In this document: positions 16,547-25,014 of the stretch, piece after piece
How positions within the stretch are numbered: the first letter of the stretch is position 1
Layout: each line of letters starts with the position of its first letter
Source of the DNA: Microbacterium capsulatum
GTDB lineage: Bacteria > Actinomycetota > Actinomycetes > Actinomycetales > Microbacteriaceae
Length of the DNA stretch: 64,000 nt
Assembly (NCBI RefSeq): GCF_030865425.1
Contig: NZ_JAVFCB010000003.1
Span: 62,001 to 126,000 of the forward strand
Direction of reading: 5' to 3'
The notes under the pieces: generated by a model
The model's database searches: none
The model's input: the letters and a program-made list of their open reading frames with translations, nothing else
What the model was told of the DNA's origin: nothing
Made by a program: the position numbers and the translations under genes

Positions 16547-17265
16547 CCGATCCGATCCGCGTGCTGCTCGTCGACGACCACGCCATGCTGCGCGCCGGGT
16601 TCCGCACGATCCTCGACCTGCAGCCGGACATCACGGTGATCGGCGAGGCCGGGACCGGATCCGAGGCGGTCGAGCTCGCCGCGACGCTGCAGCCCGACGT
16701 CATCACCATGGACGTGCAGATGCCGGACATGGACGGCCTCGAGGCGACGCGGCGGATCGGCGCGGACCCGCGGATCACGGCCTCGGTCGCGATCGTCACG
16801 ACCTTCGACAGGGACGACTACCTCTTCGCCGCCCTGGACGCCGGGGCGAGCGGCTTCCTGCTGAAGAACGCCGGGCCGGAGGAGCTCGTCGCGGCCGTGC
16901 GCGCCCTCGCCGCGGGCGACGGCATGCTGGCACCCGAGGTGACCCGGCGGGTGCTGCGGCGGTTCGCGGATCCGGCGGGATCGGCCCCGTCGACGGTGTC
17001 GGGCCCTTCGACGGGCTCAGGGGCCGATCCGGGCCGAGCTCCTGCGACCGCCCTGCCGACCGCGGGCCCGTCCGAGCCGCTCACCGAACGCGAGTCCGAG
17101 GTGCTGCGGCTCGTCGCCGAGGCCTGGAGCAACGCCGAGATCGCGGCCGAGCTGTACATCGGCGAGGCGACCGTGAAGACGCACGTGTCGCGGATCCTGC
17201 AGAAGCTCGGCGCCCGCGACCGCGTGCAGGCCGTCGTGCTCGCGCACCGGCTCGGCCTGCACTGA
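16543..17265 (+). CDS. LuxR/NarL-family response regulator
   Basis: A 240-residue partner of the preceding kinase. The receiver domain (1-120) has VLLVDDHAMLRAGF (acidic pocket), ITMDVQMPDMDG (phospho-Asp55 region), TTF and K in GFLLKNAGP. The GerE-type HTH is LTERESEVLRLVAEAWSNAEIAAELYIGEATVKTHVSRILQKLGARDR. The linker is unusual: APSTVSGPSTGSGADPG is the translation of a copy of the CCTTCGACGGGCTCAGGG dispersed repeat, so the linker was lengthened by repeat DNA. Confidence 0.93.
   Translation: MTDPIRVLLVDDHAMLRAGFRTILDLQPDITVIGEAGTGSEAVELAATLQPDVITMDVQMPDMDGLEATRRIGADPRITASVAIVTTFDRDDYLFAALDAGASGFLLKNAGPEELVAAVRALAAGDGMLAPEVTRRVLRRFADPAGSAPSTVSGPSTGSGADPGRAPATALPTAGPSEPLTERESEVLRLVAEAWSNAEIAAELYIGEATVKTHVSRILQKLGARDRVQAVVLAHRLGLH
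17001..17025. repeat. Dispersed CCTTCGACGGGCTCAGGG repeat inside a coding region
   Basis: The repeat, preceded by a degenerate half-copy (CCCCGTCGACGGTGTCGGG), encodes the GPSTGSG part of the response regulator linker. Related copies are at 1481-1500 and 17893-17913. Confidence 0.6.
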
Positions 17266-17302
17266 GCCGCGGCGGCGAACACGTCCGCCCCCGACGCCCC
17301 GC

Positions 17303-17308
17303 TAGCCT
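17303..17308 (+). promoter_or_regulatory. Predicted -10 box (TAGCCT) of the BenE-type transporter gene
   Basis: TAGCCT lies 6 nt before the ATG at 17315, in the leaderless geometry. Confidence 0.55.
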
Positions 17309-17314
17309 CTGTCC

Positions 17315-18511
17315 ATGGCCGAAACCGCGCGAGGGACCGCCCGCCTGTCCCGCCCGATCCTGGCCGGGCTGGTCACCGCGCTCGTCGGCTTCACGAGCTC
17401 GTTCGCGGTCGTGCTCACCGGGCTCGGCGCGGTCGGCGCCTCGCACGCCCAGGCCGCGAGCGGTCTGCTCGCGCTGAGCCTCACGATGGGCGTCGCGTGC
17501 ATCGTGCTGGCCTGGCGGTACCGGATGCCGATCACGTCGGCGTGGTCCACACCCGGCGCCGCCCTGCTCGCGGCGTCCGGCGCCGTGGAAGGCGGCTGGC
17601 CCGCGGCCGTGGGCGCGTTCCTCGTCGTCGCCGCACTCATCCTGCTCACCGCGCTCGTGCCGCGGATCGGATCCCTGATCGCCGCGATCCCGCCGTCGAT
17701 CGCGCAGGCGATGCTCGCCGGCGTGCTGCTGCCGCTCTGCCTCGCCCCGGTGACCGGGATCCTGAAGAACCCGTGGGGCGTGATCCCGGTCGTGCTGACC
17801 TGGCTCGTGTGCGCGCGGATCGCCCCGCGCTGGGCGGTGCCGCTCGCGTTCGTCACGGCCACGGTCGTCATTGTCGTCGGCATCGCGACGGGCGGCCCGT
17901 CGACGGGCTCGAGGCTGGATCCTGCCGCACTGCTGCCGCACCTCGGATTCACGCTGCCGACGTTCACGGTCGGCGCGCTCGTCGGGATCGCGCTACCGCT
18001 GTTCATCGTGACGATGGCGTCGCAGAACGTGCCCGGCGTCGCGGTCATGCGCAGCTTCGGCTACGCCGTGCCGTGGCGGCCGGCCATGCTCGTGACCGGC
18101 CTCGGCACCGCGCTCGGCGCCCCCGCGGGCGGCCATGCGATCAACCTCGCCGCGATCAGCGCCGCCCTCGCCGCCTCTCCCGACGCGGAACCGGATCCCG
18201 CACGCCGCTGGATCGCGGGCGTCTCGACGGGGGTGTCGTACGTCGTCCTGGGCGTCTTCTCGGCGGTCTTCGCCGCGCTCGTCGTGCTCGCCCCGGCCGC
18301 GGTGATCCCGGCGGTCGCGGGCCTCGCGCTGTTCGGCGCGTTCGGATCGGCGGTGCAGCAGGCGATCGACGACCCCGGCGAGCGCACGCCCGCCGTCGTG
18401 ACGTTCCTCGTCGCCGGATCCGGCGTCGCGTTCTGGGGTGTGAGCGCCGCGTTCTGGGCGCTGCTGGCCGGCCTGCTCGTGCGTGCCGTGCTGCACGCCG
18501 GCCGCCGCTGA
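17315..18511 (+). CDS. BenE-family benzoate/H+ symporter-like transporter
   Basis: A 398-residue polytopic membrane protein with about 11-12 helices. PILAGLVTALVGFTSSFAVVLTGLGAVGASHAQAASG, WSTPGAALL and the later LGFTLPTFTVGALVGIALPLFIVTMASQNVPGVAV are typical of BenE. The family imports benzoate and possibly other aromatic acids. No aromatic degradation genes are nearby, so the substrate is open. A loop at about residue 195 (GGPSTGSRLDPA) is encoded by the dispersed repeat. Confidence 0.88.
   Translation: MAETARGTARLSRPILAGLVTALVGFTSSFAVVLTGLGAVGASHAQAASGLLALSLTMGVACIVLAWRYRMPITSAWSTPGAALLAASGAVEGGWPAAVGAFLVVAALILLTALVPRIGSLIAAIPPSIAQAMLAGVLLPLCLAPVTGILKNPWGVIPVVLTWLVCARIAPRWAVPLAFVTATVVIVVGIATGGPSTGSRLDPAALLPHLGFTLPTFTVGALVGIALPLFIVTMASQNVPGVAVMRSFGYAVPWRPAMLVTGLGTALGAPAGGHAINLAAISAALAASPDAEPDPARRWIAGVSTGVSYVVLGVFSAVFAALVVLAPAAVIPAVAGLALFGAFGSAVQQAIDDPGERTPAVVTFLVAGSGVAFWGVSAAFWALLAGLLVRAVLHAGRR
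17893..17913. repeat. Dispersed CGTCGACGGGCTCGAGG repeat inside a coding region
   Basis: It encodes GPSTGSR in a hydrophilic loop of the BenE-type transporter, the same peptide that the related repeat gives in the response regulator linker. Confidence 0.5.
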
Positions 18512-18527
18512 CGGCCCCACTCCCGCC

Positions 18528-18595
18528 CCCTGCCCTATCCCGCTCCCGTCCCTGCCCTATCCCGCTCCCGTCGCTGCCCTATCTCGCTCCCGTCG
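18528..18595. repeat. Tandem 22-bp repeat, about three copies
   Basis: CCTGCCCTATCCCGCTCCCGT recurs three times with small changes and runs directly into the palindrome at 18589-18643. Confidence 0.65.
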
Positions 18596-18643
18596 CGAAA
18601 TCTGTCGCCATTCCGTCCGGAAAGCGACAGAGTTCGCGACGGG
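18589..18643. repeat. Long hairpin with 20-bp arms
   Basis: CCCGTCGCGAAATCTGTCGC pairs with GCGACAGAGTTCGCGACGGG (one mismatch) around a 15-nt loop, CATTCCGTCCGGAAA. The CCATTCCG at the loop edge is also present in the palindrome at 32231-32291. It lies about 80 nt after the BenE-type stop and ahead of a separate terminator. Confidence 0.75.
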
Positions 18644-18672
18644 AAGGAACGATGAGCGTCCCGGAGCACGAC

Positions 18673-18704
18673 GATGCCCCCGGATCCGAGGATCCAGGGG
18701 CATC
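18673..18704. terminator. Bidirectional hairpin terminator
   Basis: GATGCCCCCGGATCC and GGATCCAGGGGCATC form a 15-bp stem with one mismatch and a 2-nt loop. It lies between the convergent BenE-type and FMN reductase genes. Confidence 0.7.
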
Positions 18705-18735
18705 GGGGAAGCGCGTCAGCGCGGGAGACGGCTGA

Positions 18736-19308
18736 TCACACCAGGACGTGCGCGCGAGCGGCCTCGACGCGGGTGACCATCGTGTCGAACGCGGCGAGGA
18801 AGCCGGCGAGGAAATCCGCGGTGCCCTCGACCGTCACGGTGCCGTCCTCGGCGATGAGCTCGGGGGTGACCTGCAGGAAGCCCTCCGGCTGGCCCATGGT
18901 CACGGCGTTGAAGTGGCCGAGGATCGCACGCAGGTGCTGCTGCGCGGCGGCGGTGCCGATCGCGCCGACCGAGGCGCCGATGACGGCGGTGGGCTTGCCG
19001 TCGAAGGAGTTCTGGCCCCACGGGCGGGCCGACCAGTCGAGGGCGTTCTTCAGGACGCCCGGGATCGAGCGGCTGTACTCGGGGGTGATGATGAGCACGC
19101 CGTCGACGTCGGCGAGGGCCTGCTTGAACGCGAGCGCCGAGGCCGGGTAGGCGGCGTCGTGGTCGGGCGAGTAGAACGGCAGGTCGGCGATGGAGATCTC
19201 GACGAGCTCAACGCCCTCCGGGGCGAGCTTGGTGAGGGCCGAGGCGAGGCGACGGTTGATCGAGGTGCTCGAGAGGCTGCCGACGATGTAGCCGATCTTG
19301 TGAGTCAC
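18736..19308 (-). CDS. NADPH-dependent FMN reductase family protein
   Basis: A 190-residue flavodoxin-fold enzyme. The phosphate-binding loop is GSLSSTSINRRLASAL, the flavin-contact loop is ITPEYSRSIPGVLKNALDW, and the third loop is GASVGAIGTAAAQQHLR. This is the SsuE/ArsH/chromate-reductase group, which uses NAD(P)H to reduce quinones, azo dyes or metals. It appears to be a single gene with an AT-rich upstream region at 19309-19443. Confidence 0.9.
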   Translation of the reverse strand: MTHKIGYIVGSLSSTSINRRLASALTKLAPEGVELVEISIADLPFYSPDHDAAYPASALAFKQALADVDGVLIITPEYSRSIPGVLKNALDWSARPWGQNSFDGKPTAVIGASVGAIGTAAAQQHLRAILGHFNAVTMGQPEGFLQVTPELIAEDGTVTVEGTADFLAGFLAAFDTMVTRVEAARAHVLV

Positions 19309-19443
19309 GGGGAATTCCTTCTGCTGTTGCTCATCCGGCCGCGCCGGTGCGACGTCGTGCCGCTGGAGAGGGCCAACGGGGGCCTTCCGCGATCTATTCC
19401 GTTGAATGAAGATTTGTTACGGCAGGATCGGGATCCGCGCGGG

Positions 19444-20157
19444 TCACCGCCGCGTCGCGTCCGGCTGCGTCGCGTCCGGGTGCGGCGCGTCCACCGCCGG
19501 CGCCGTCCGCCGATCCGCCCGCGCCCAGACGATGAAGCCCGCGATCGTGAAGCCGCCGTAGAACAGGTACATGGTGCCGGTGGCGTAGTAGCCCGCGCTG
19601 AACAGCAGCGGCACCCCGACCGTGTCGACGGCGACCCAGATCAGCCAGAACTCGGTCCAGCCCTTCGCCATGCCGTACGTCGCGAGGAGGGAACCGACGA
19701 AGGTCCACGCATCCGCCCACACCGGGGCGTAGGAGCCGAGCACCGTGAACAGCGGCGTCAGCGCCGCCGTGCCGCCCAGGAGCACGCCGATCAGCACGAA
19801 CCGGGTCGGCCAGGTCGCCCACCGCGGGGTGACGGCGATGCCGGCGGCGTCCCTGTCGCGGCTCCACCGCGCCCAGCCGTAGACCGACACGGTGATGAAC
19901 ATGACCTGACGCCCGGCCTGGCCGAGCAGCTCCGGTGCCGAGCTGTGCGGATTCACGATGCTCGCGAGGAACACGGTCAGCAGCAGCAGGTTGCCGATGA
20001 TCCCGGCCGGCCATGCCCACACGCGCCGACGCAGGCCGCCGAGCGCGCTGGCCAGCCCGAAGACGTTGCCGACGACCTCGCGGACCAGCAGCGTCTGCCC
20101 GCCCGGCAGCACGATGGTCGCGCCGAAGGCGTCGATGAGCCACCGCAGGACATCCAT
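19444..20157 (-). CDS. pnuC: PnuC-type nicotinamide riboside transporter
   Basis: A 237-residue membrane protein with seven predicted helices. Family marks: GNVFGLASALGGLRRRVWAWPAGIIGN near the start, SVYGWARWSR in the middle and WTEFWLIWVAVDTVGVPLL near the end, including the W residues of the substrate gate. The family imports nicotinamide riboside for NAD salvage by facilitated diffusion. The C-terminal tail repeats DATQPDATRR through a short DNA repeat. RBS GAGAGGAGAA precedes the ATG. No NadR kinase gene is adjacent. Confidence 0.9.
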   Translation of the reverse strand: MDVLRWLIDAFGATIVLPGGQTLLVREVVGNVFGLASALGGLRRRVWAWPAGIIGNLLLLTVFLASIVNPHSSAPELLGQAGRQVMFITVSVYGWARWSRDRDAAGIAVTPRWATWPTRFVLIGVLLGGTAALTPLFTVLGSYAPVWADAWTFVGSLLATYGMAKGWTEFWLIWVAVDTVGVPLLFSAGYYATGTMYLFYGGFTIAGFIVWARADRRTAPAVDAPHPDATQPDATRR

Positions 20158-20193
20158 GGTTCTCCTCTCGGCCCCCCGGCGGCGATGCAGATC

Positions 20194-20199
20194 ATGCTA
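20194..20199 (-). promoter_or_regulatory. Possible -10 box (TAGCAT) of pnuC
   Basis: TAGCAT on the minus strand is 36 nt before the pnuC start, which leaves room for its RBS. It is in the AT-rich part of the divergent intergenic region. Confidence 0.4.
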
Positions 20200-20272
20200 T
20201 TGCGCCCGACGACGTACCCGACCCCGGTGACGGATCCGCCGCGCGGGGGATGCCCGCCCGCGCGGCCGTCAA

Positions 20273-20278
20273 TAGCGT
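20273..20278 (+). promoter_or_regulatory. Predicted -10 box (TAGCGT) of the ABC transporter operon
   Basis: TAGCGT lies 6 nt before the ATG at 20285, with no RBS between them, indicating a leaderless operon mRNA. Confidence 0.55.
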
Positions 20279-20284
20279 GGGGTC

Positions 20285-21181
20285 ATGACCACAGGGCATC
20301 TCGACCTCTCCGGCGTCACCAAGAGCTACGGCTCGCGGCGCGTGCTCGACGACATCTCCTTCCAGGTCGCGCCCGGCCGGCTCACCGGCTTCGTCGGCGG
20401 CAACGGCGCCGGCAAGACCACGACCATGCGGATCGTGCTGGGCGTGCTCGCCTCCGACGGCGGATCCGTCCGGCTGGACGGCCGCGAGGTCACCGACGCC
20501 GACCGCCGGCACTTCGGCTACATGCCGGAGGAGCGCGGGCTGTACCCGAAGATGAAGGTCCTCGAGCAGGTGACCTACCTCGCCCGGCTGCACGGCTTCG
20601 CCAAGGCCGACGCGACCGCCCGCGGTGAGGAGCTGCTCGTCGAACTGGGCCTCGGCGAGCGCCTGCACGACACGATCCAGTCGCTGTCGCTCGGCAACCA
20701 GCAGCGCGCGCAGATCGCCGCCGCCCTCGTGCACGACCCGGAGGTGCTGATCCTCGACGAGCCGTTCTCCGGCCTCGATCCGCTCGCGGTCGACGTCGTC
20801 GCCGGGGTGCTGCAGTCGCGCGCCGCGCAGGGCTGCTCGATCCTGTTCTCCTCGCACCAGCTCGACGTCGTGGAGCGCCTCTGCGACGACCTCGTCATCA
20901 TCGCGGCCGGCACGATCCGGGCGGCGGGATCCCGCGAGGAGCTGCGCGCGAGGCACTCCTCGCCGCGCTACGAGCTGGTCTCCGACGGGGATGCGGGCTG
21001 GATCCGCTCCGAGCCCGGCATCGCGGTCGTCGATTTCGAGGGCGGCACCGCCGTCTTCGACGCGCCCTCCCCGGAGGACGCGCAGCGGGTCCTGCGCACC
21101 GCGATCGGGCACGGCGAGGTCCACTCGTTCGCCCCGCAGCGCCCCTCTCTCGCCCAGATCTTCAAGGAGGTCATCCTGTGA
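20285..21181 (+). CDS. ABC transporter ATP-binding protein, NatA-like
   Basis: A 298-residue ATPase. Walker A GGNGAGKTTTM, Q-loop region YMPEERGLYPKMKV, signature LSLGNQQRAQIA (in place of LSGGQ), Walker B VLILDEPFSGLDP and the H-loop SSHQLDVVE are all present. The ~75-residue C-terminal extension and the YMPEERGLY motif are typical of the NatA/drug-efflux subgroup. Overlaps the permease gene by 4 nt (GTGA). Confidence 0.92.
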   Translation: MTTGHLDLSGVTKSYGSRRVLDDISFQVAPGRLTGFVGGNGAGKTTTMRIVLGVLASDGGSVRLDGREVTDADRRHFGYMPEERGLYPKMKVLEQVTYLARLHGFAKADATARGEELLVELGLGERLHDTIQSLSLGNQQRAQIAAALVHDPEVLILDEPFSGLDPLAVDVVAGVLQSRAAQGCSILFSSHQLDVVERLCDDLVIIAAGTIRAAGSREELRARHSSPRYELVSDGDAGWIRSEPGIAVVDFEGGTAVFDAPSPEDAQRVLRTAIGHGEVHSFAPQRPSLAQIFKEVIL

Positions 21182-22278
21182 GCACCACGACCCCCGTCGG
21201 CTCGCTCTCCGCCAGCGGCGGCATCTGGCTCGTCGCCGAACGCGAGATCGGATCCAAGCTGCGAAGCAAGGCGTTCCTCATCTCCACCGGGATCCTGCTG
21301 CTGATCGCCCTCGCCGGCGTGCTCATCGGCGGATTCATGAGCAAGAACGTGTCCGAGACGAAGGTCGCCGTGACCAGCGAGACCGCCCAGGCCGTGCACG
21401 GGCTGCCGGGGCTGGCCGTCACCGAGGCCGCAGACCCGACCGCGGCCGAGAAGCTCGTGCGCGACGGGAAGGTCGACGCTGCGCTGATCCCGTCGGCGGA
21501 TCCCGCGTTCGGCTACACGATCGTGGCCCTGACCAGCGCCCCGAGCAGCCTCCAGATGCTGTTCGCGAAGACGCCGAAGGTGACGATCCTCGAGCCGGAG
21601 GCGACGAACGGGCTGCTGCGCTACTTCGTCGCGCTCGGGTTCGGCGTCGTCTTCCTGATGGCCGCGTCGACGTTCGGTGCGACGATGGCGCAGAGCGTCG
21701 TCGAGGAGAAGTCCACCCGGGTGGTCGAGCTGCTGCTGGCGGCGATCCCCGCGCGCGTGCTCCTGGCGGGCAAGGTCATCGGCAACACCGTGCTGGCGAT
21801 GGCGCAGATCCTGCTGCTCGGGGCGATCGCGGTGGTCGGGCTGATCGTGACCGGGCAGAACGCGGTGCTGGAGGGGCTCGGCTCCCCGCTGATCTGGTTC
21901 GCGGTGTTCTTCCTGTTCGGCTTCGTGCTGCTGGCATCGCTGTTCGCCGCGGCCGCGTCGCTGGTGTCGCGGCAGGAGGACATCGGATCCACGACCATGC
22001 CGATCACGATGCTGGTGATCGCGCCGTACTTCCTGGTGATCCTGCTCAACGGCAACCCGGTCGCGATGACCATCCTGTCGTACGTGCCGTTCTCGGCGCC
22101 GGTGGCGATGCCCGTGCGGCTGTTCGTCGGCGATGCGCAGTGGTGGGAGCCGCTGCTCTCGCTCATCGTCCTGCTCGCCACGTGCGTCGCGGCGATCCTC
22201 GTCGCGGCGAAGATCTACGAGCGCTCGCTGCTGCGGATGGGCGCGCGTGTGACGCTGCGCGAGGCGCTGCGCGGCTGA
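21178..22278 (+). CDS. ABC-2 type transporter permease, NatB-like
   Basis: A 366-residue membrane protein starting at GTG. One helix follows the EREIGSKLRSKAFLIST start. A ~130-residue extracytoplasmic region (about 50-160) comes next, followed by a bundle of five or six helices including VVEEKSTRVVELLLAAIPARVLLAGKVIGN, the classic cytoplasmic loop of NatB/ABC-2 exporters. With the preceding ATPase it forms an efflux pump for Na+, drugs or peptides; the substrate is unknown. Confidence 0.88.
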   Translation: MSTTTPVGSLSASGGIWLVAEREIGSKLRSKAFLISTGILLLIALAGVLIGGFMSKNVSETKVAVTSETAQAVHGLPGLAVTEAADPTAAEKLVRDGKVDAALIPSADPAFGYTIVALTSAPSSLQMLFAKTPKVTILEPEATNGLLRYFVALGFGVVFLMAASTFGATMAQSVVEEKSTRVVELLLAAIPARVLLAGKVIGNTVLAMAQILLLGAIAVVGLIVTGQNAVLEGLGSPLIWFAVFFLFGFVLLASLFAAAASLVSRQEDIGSTTMPITMLVIAPYFLVILLNGNPVAMTILSYVPFSAPVAMPVRLFVGDAQWWEPLLSLIVLLATCVAAILVAAKIYERSLLRMGARVTLREALRG

Positions 22279-22323
22279 GGCTCCGACCGGGTCCGGGATC
22301 CGGGATCGCCGGCTCCGGGAATA

Positions 22324-22337
22324 TTCATACGCATGAA
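22324..22337. promoter_or_regulatory. Putative operator before the nitroreductase gene
   Basis: TTCAT-ACGC-ATGAA is a perfect inverted repeat in a short AT-rich stretch, about 62 nt before the start codon. No regulator gene is adjacent. Confidence 0.35.
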
Positions 22338-22398
22338 GTGTTGAATCGTCCTGTGCGGACGACGAGGTCCGGAACCATCTGAACCGAAAGGCCTCGCC

Positions 22399-22986
22399 AT
22401 GAGCACCGCAATCCTGGACCGTACCGCCGACACCGACCACCCCGTCATGGAGGTGCTCGCCGACCGGTGGAGCCCCCGCGCCTTCGACACCGAGCTGCCG
22501 ATCGACGAGCAGAAGCTCGCCTCGGCCCTCGAGGCCGCCCGCTGGGCGCCGTCCGCGAACAACTCGCAGCCGTGGCGCTTCCTCGTCGCGCGCCGCGGCA
22601 CCGCCCTGCACAACGGCATCCAGGCCGCGCTGATGGGCTTCAACCAGACCTGGGCCCCGCACGCCGCCGCGCTCATCGTGGCGATCGCCGAGACCGAGAC
22701 CGAGGACGGCCAGCCCGTTCCGTTCGCCGCCTACGACCTCGGCCAGGCCGTGGCGCACCTCAGCGTGCAGGCCCACCACGACGGTCTCGTCGTGCACCAG
22801 ATGGGCGGCTTCGACCGCGAGGCCGTCCGCGCCCTGAGCGGGCTCGATGAGCGCTTCGTGCCGCTGACGGTCGTCGCGCTCGGCGAGCTCGGCGACCTCG
22901 CCGCCCTGCCTGAGGCCCTGCAGGAGCGCGAGACCGCTCCCCGCACCCGCCGCCCGCTCGTCGAGAGCGTGGTCGCGGCCGCCTGA
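22399..22986 (+). CDS. Nitroreductase-family flavoprotein
   Basis: A 195-residue enzyme. RWSPRAFDTELPIDEQKLASALEAARWAPSANNSQPWRFLVARRG is the FMN-binding start of the nitroreductase family. GQAVAHLSVQAHHDGLVVHQMGGFD forms the dimer and second FMN site. Family members reduce nitroaromatics, quinones or enals with NAD(P)H. RBS GAAAGG lies 8 nt upstream. Single gene, closed by a strong terminator. Confidence 0.9.
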   Translation: MSTAILDRTADTDHPVMEVLADRWSPRAFDTELPIDEQKLASALEAARWAPSANNSQPWRFLVARRGTALHNGIQAALMGFNQTWAPHAAALIVAIAETETEDGQPVPFAAYDLGQAVAHLSVQAHHDGLVVHQMGGFDREAVRALSGLDERFVPLTVVALGELGDLAALPEALQERETAPRTRRPLVESVVAAA

Positions 22987-23013
22987 TCGGCCGACGCGAA
23001 GCAGCAACCCGAT

Positions 23014-23050
23014 CGGAACGCCCTCCCCCGCCTGCGGGGAGGGCGTTCCG
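23014..23050. terminator. Strong hairpin terminator
   Basis: CGGAACGCCCTCCCC pairs perfectly with GGGGAGGGCGTTCCG around a 7-nt loop. It lies between the convergent nitroreductase and GH15 genes. Confidence 0.85.
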
Positions 23051-23067
23051 CGTTCACCGCCTCGGGT

Positions 23068-24876
23068 TCAGCGCATCCGGTGGCGGGCCGCGGCGAGCGC
23101 GTCGGCAGCGCGGATCAGCGCCAGGTGCGAGAACGCCTGCGGGGTGTTGCCGACCTGGCGGCGACCGACCGGGTCGTACTCCTCGCTCAACAGCCCGACA
23201 TCGTTGCGGTACGCGCACAGCCGCGTCATGAGCCGGCGCGCGTCGTCCGTGCGGCCGGTCGCGGCGTACTGCTCCACGAGCCAGAACGAGCAGGCGAGGA
23301 ACGGATGCTCCGCCCCGGAGAGCCCGTCCACCCCGCTCGAGGTGCGGTAGCGCAGGACGAGCCCGTCGCGCATCAGCGTCTGCTCGATCCGCTCGACGGT
23401 CACGAGCATGCGCTCATCGTCCGGCGCGCAGAACCCGGTCCGCGGGATGAGCAGCAGCGCCGCGTCCACCTCGTCCGTGTCGTCGTGCTGGACGAACCCG
23501 CCGTCGCGCACGCCGCGCGCGTCGATCTCGGCGCGCAGCCCGTCCCGCACCGTGCGCCACTGCTTCGCCGGTCCCGGCCGGCCGTCCCGCTCGACGCCCG
23601 TGATCCCGCGGTCGAACGCGGCCCACAGCATCACCCGGGAGTGCGTGAAGAACCGCGGATCCCCGCGGATCTCCCACATGCCGTTGTCCGGACGGTCCAA
23701 CTGCGACTCGGCGTGGCGCAGCAGCACGCGCTGCACGGACCAGGATCGGGTCGACTCGGCAAGGCCCGCCCGTCGTGCGGCGGCGAGCGTGACCATGACC
23801 TCGCCGACCACGTCGGCCTGGTACTGCCCCTCCGCGCCGTTCCCGACCCGCACCGGGGCGGATCCCGCATAGCCGGGCAGCGACGGCATCTCCCGCTCCC
23901 GGAGATCGCGCTCTCCCGCCATCCCGTACATGATCTGCAGATCGGCCGGATCCCCCGCGACGGCGCGCAGCAGCCAGTCCCGCCAGGCGACGGCCTCGTC
24001 GACGAGGCCGTGGTCGATGAGCGCCTCGAGCGCCAGGGCGGCGTCGCGCAGCCACACGTAGCGGTAGTCCCAGTTGCGCTCCCCGCCGAAGTCCTCCGGC
24101 AGCGACGTGGTCGCCGCGGCGGCGATCCCGCCCGTGTCGCGGTTGGTCAGGGCGCGCAGGATGAGCCGCGAGCGGCGCACCGCGTCGGCGTCCGGTCCGC
24201 GATCCCGGATCCGCGCCGACCAGCGCTGCCACCAGTCCCGGGTCTCGCGCTCGGCGGCGTCGACGTCGAGCCGCGCCGGCTCCGGCCGGTACGACGGATG
24301 CCAGGTCAGGGTGAGGTCGACGCGCTCCCCCGCGGACACCGTGACCGTGCCGGCGTGACTGCGCCCGTCCGGGTGCAGGGCGGCGCCGCGGATCACGACC
24401 GCATCCGGCCCGGCGGTCGCGGTGAGCGCCGGCTCCTCCGCGGTGCCGGTCTGGCGCACCCAGGGCACCGCCCGGGCGTAGTCGAAGCGCAGCCGCAGCT
24501 CCTGCACGAAGGCGACCGTGCCCTCGATTCCGATGATCCGCCGGATCACGTCCGTCCGGTTCTCGCCGGCGGACGCGGCATCCGCGCCGTCGGCTCCGAT
24601 CGGCATCCACTCGCGCACGTCGGCGGTCCCGTCCGCCGTCTGCCACCGGCTGACCAGCGTGAAGGTGTCGCCGTCGTAGCGGCGGGTGAGGGTGGCGGAG
24701 GGATCCGCCGGCCGCAGATCCCAATGCCCCTGCTCCTTGCCGCCGAGCAGGGCCCCGAACAGCGACGCCGCGTCCAGGCGGGGCGCGCAGAGCCAGTCGA
24801 TGCCGCCGGCGCGGGACACGAGCGCCGCCGTCCTCGCGTCGCTGAGCAGGGCGTAGTCCTCGATGGGTGTGCTCAT
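23068..24876 (-). CDS. Glycoside hydrolase family 15 protein, glucoamylase/trehalase-like
   Basis: A 602-residue enzyme. An N-terminal beta domain (1-220) with IEDYALLSDARTAALVSRAGGIDWLCAPRLDAASLFGALL precedes the (alpha/alpha)6 barrel with NWDYRYVWLRDAALALEALI (general-acid region) and, near the end, GLLSEEYDPVGRRQVGNTPQAFSHLALIRAA (second catalytic Glu). Actinobacterial proteins of this type include trehalases and glucoamylases. There is no signal peptide, so the protein is probably cytoplasmic. The ATG at 24876 is 6 nt after CAGACT; upstream extension of the frame is non-coding. Divergent from G6PDH. Confidence 0.88.
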   Translation of the reverse strand: MSTPIEDYALLSDARTAALVSRAGGIDWLCAPRLDAASLFGALLGGKEQGHWDLRPADPSATLTRRYDGDTFTLVSRWQTADGTADVREWMPIGADGADAASAGENRTDVIRRIIGIEGTVAFVQELRLRFDYARAVPWVRQTGTAEEPALTATAGPDAVVIRGAALHPDGRSHAGTVTVSAGERVDLTLTWHPSYRPEPARLDVDAAERETRDWWQRWSARIRDRGPDADAVRRSRLILRALTNRDTGGIAAAATTSLPEDFGGERNWDYRYVWLRDAALALEALIDHGLVDEAVAWRDWLLRAVAGDPADLQIMYGMAGERDLREREMPSLPGYAGSAPVRVGNGAEGQYQADVVGEVMVTLAAARRAGLAESTRSWSVQRVLLRHAESQLDRPDNGMWEIRGDPRFFTHSRVMLWAAFDRGITGVERDGRPGPAKQWRTVRDGLRAEIDARGVRDGGFVQHDDTDEVDAALLLIPRTGFCAPDDERMLVTVERIEQTLMRDGLVLRYRTSSGVDGLSGAEHPFLACSFWLVEQYAATGRTDDARRLMTRLCAYRNDVGLLSEEYDPVGRRQVGNTPQAFSHLALIRAADALAAARHRMR

Positions 24877-24882
24877 GAGCGC

Positions 24883-24888
24883 AGTCTG
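24883..24888 (-). promoter_or_regulatory. Possible -10 box (CAGACT) of the GH15 gene
   Basis: The box on the minus strand ends 6 nt before the ATG. It is one base from the TAGACT of pyrE. Confidence 0.4.
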
Positions 24889-24929
24889 CCACCGGGCGCG
24901 GCGGTCTCGGCCACGCGCGGTCCTCTTCC

Positions 24930-24998
24930 GCGAGAAACCAGATCCAGCATGAGGCACCACGTCTGCGATGCTGTCTCATGCGGGAAGTGGTTTCTCGC
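24930..24998. repeat. Nested palindrome between the GH15 and G6PDH genes
   Basis: The outer arms GCGAGAAACCA / TGGTTTCTCGC are perfect and the inner arms GCATGAGGCA / TGTCTCATGC have one mismatch. The whole could extrude as one long hairpin. It occupies the promoter region of both divergent genes. Confidence 0.7.
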
Positions 24999-25014
24999 GC
25001 CAAAGGGCCCGGCC

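Noticed and set aside
18651..18734. 27-codon open frame after the BenE-type gene
   Set aside because: It consists mostly of the terminator hairpin (18673-18704) and has no support as a gene.
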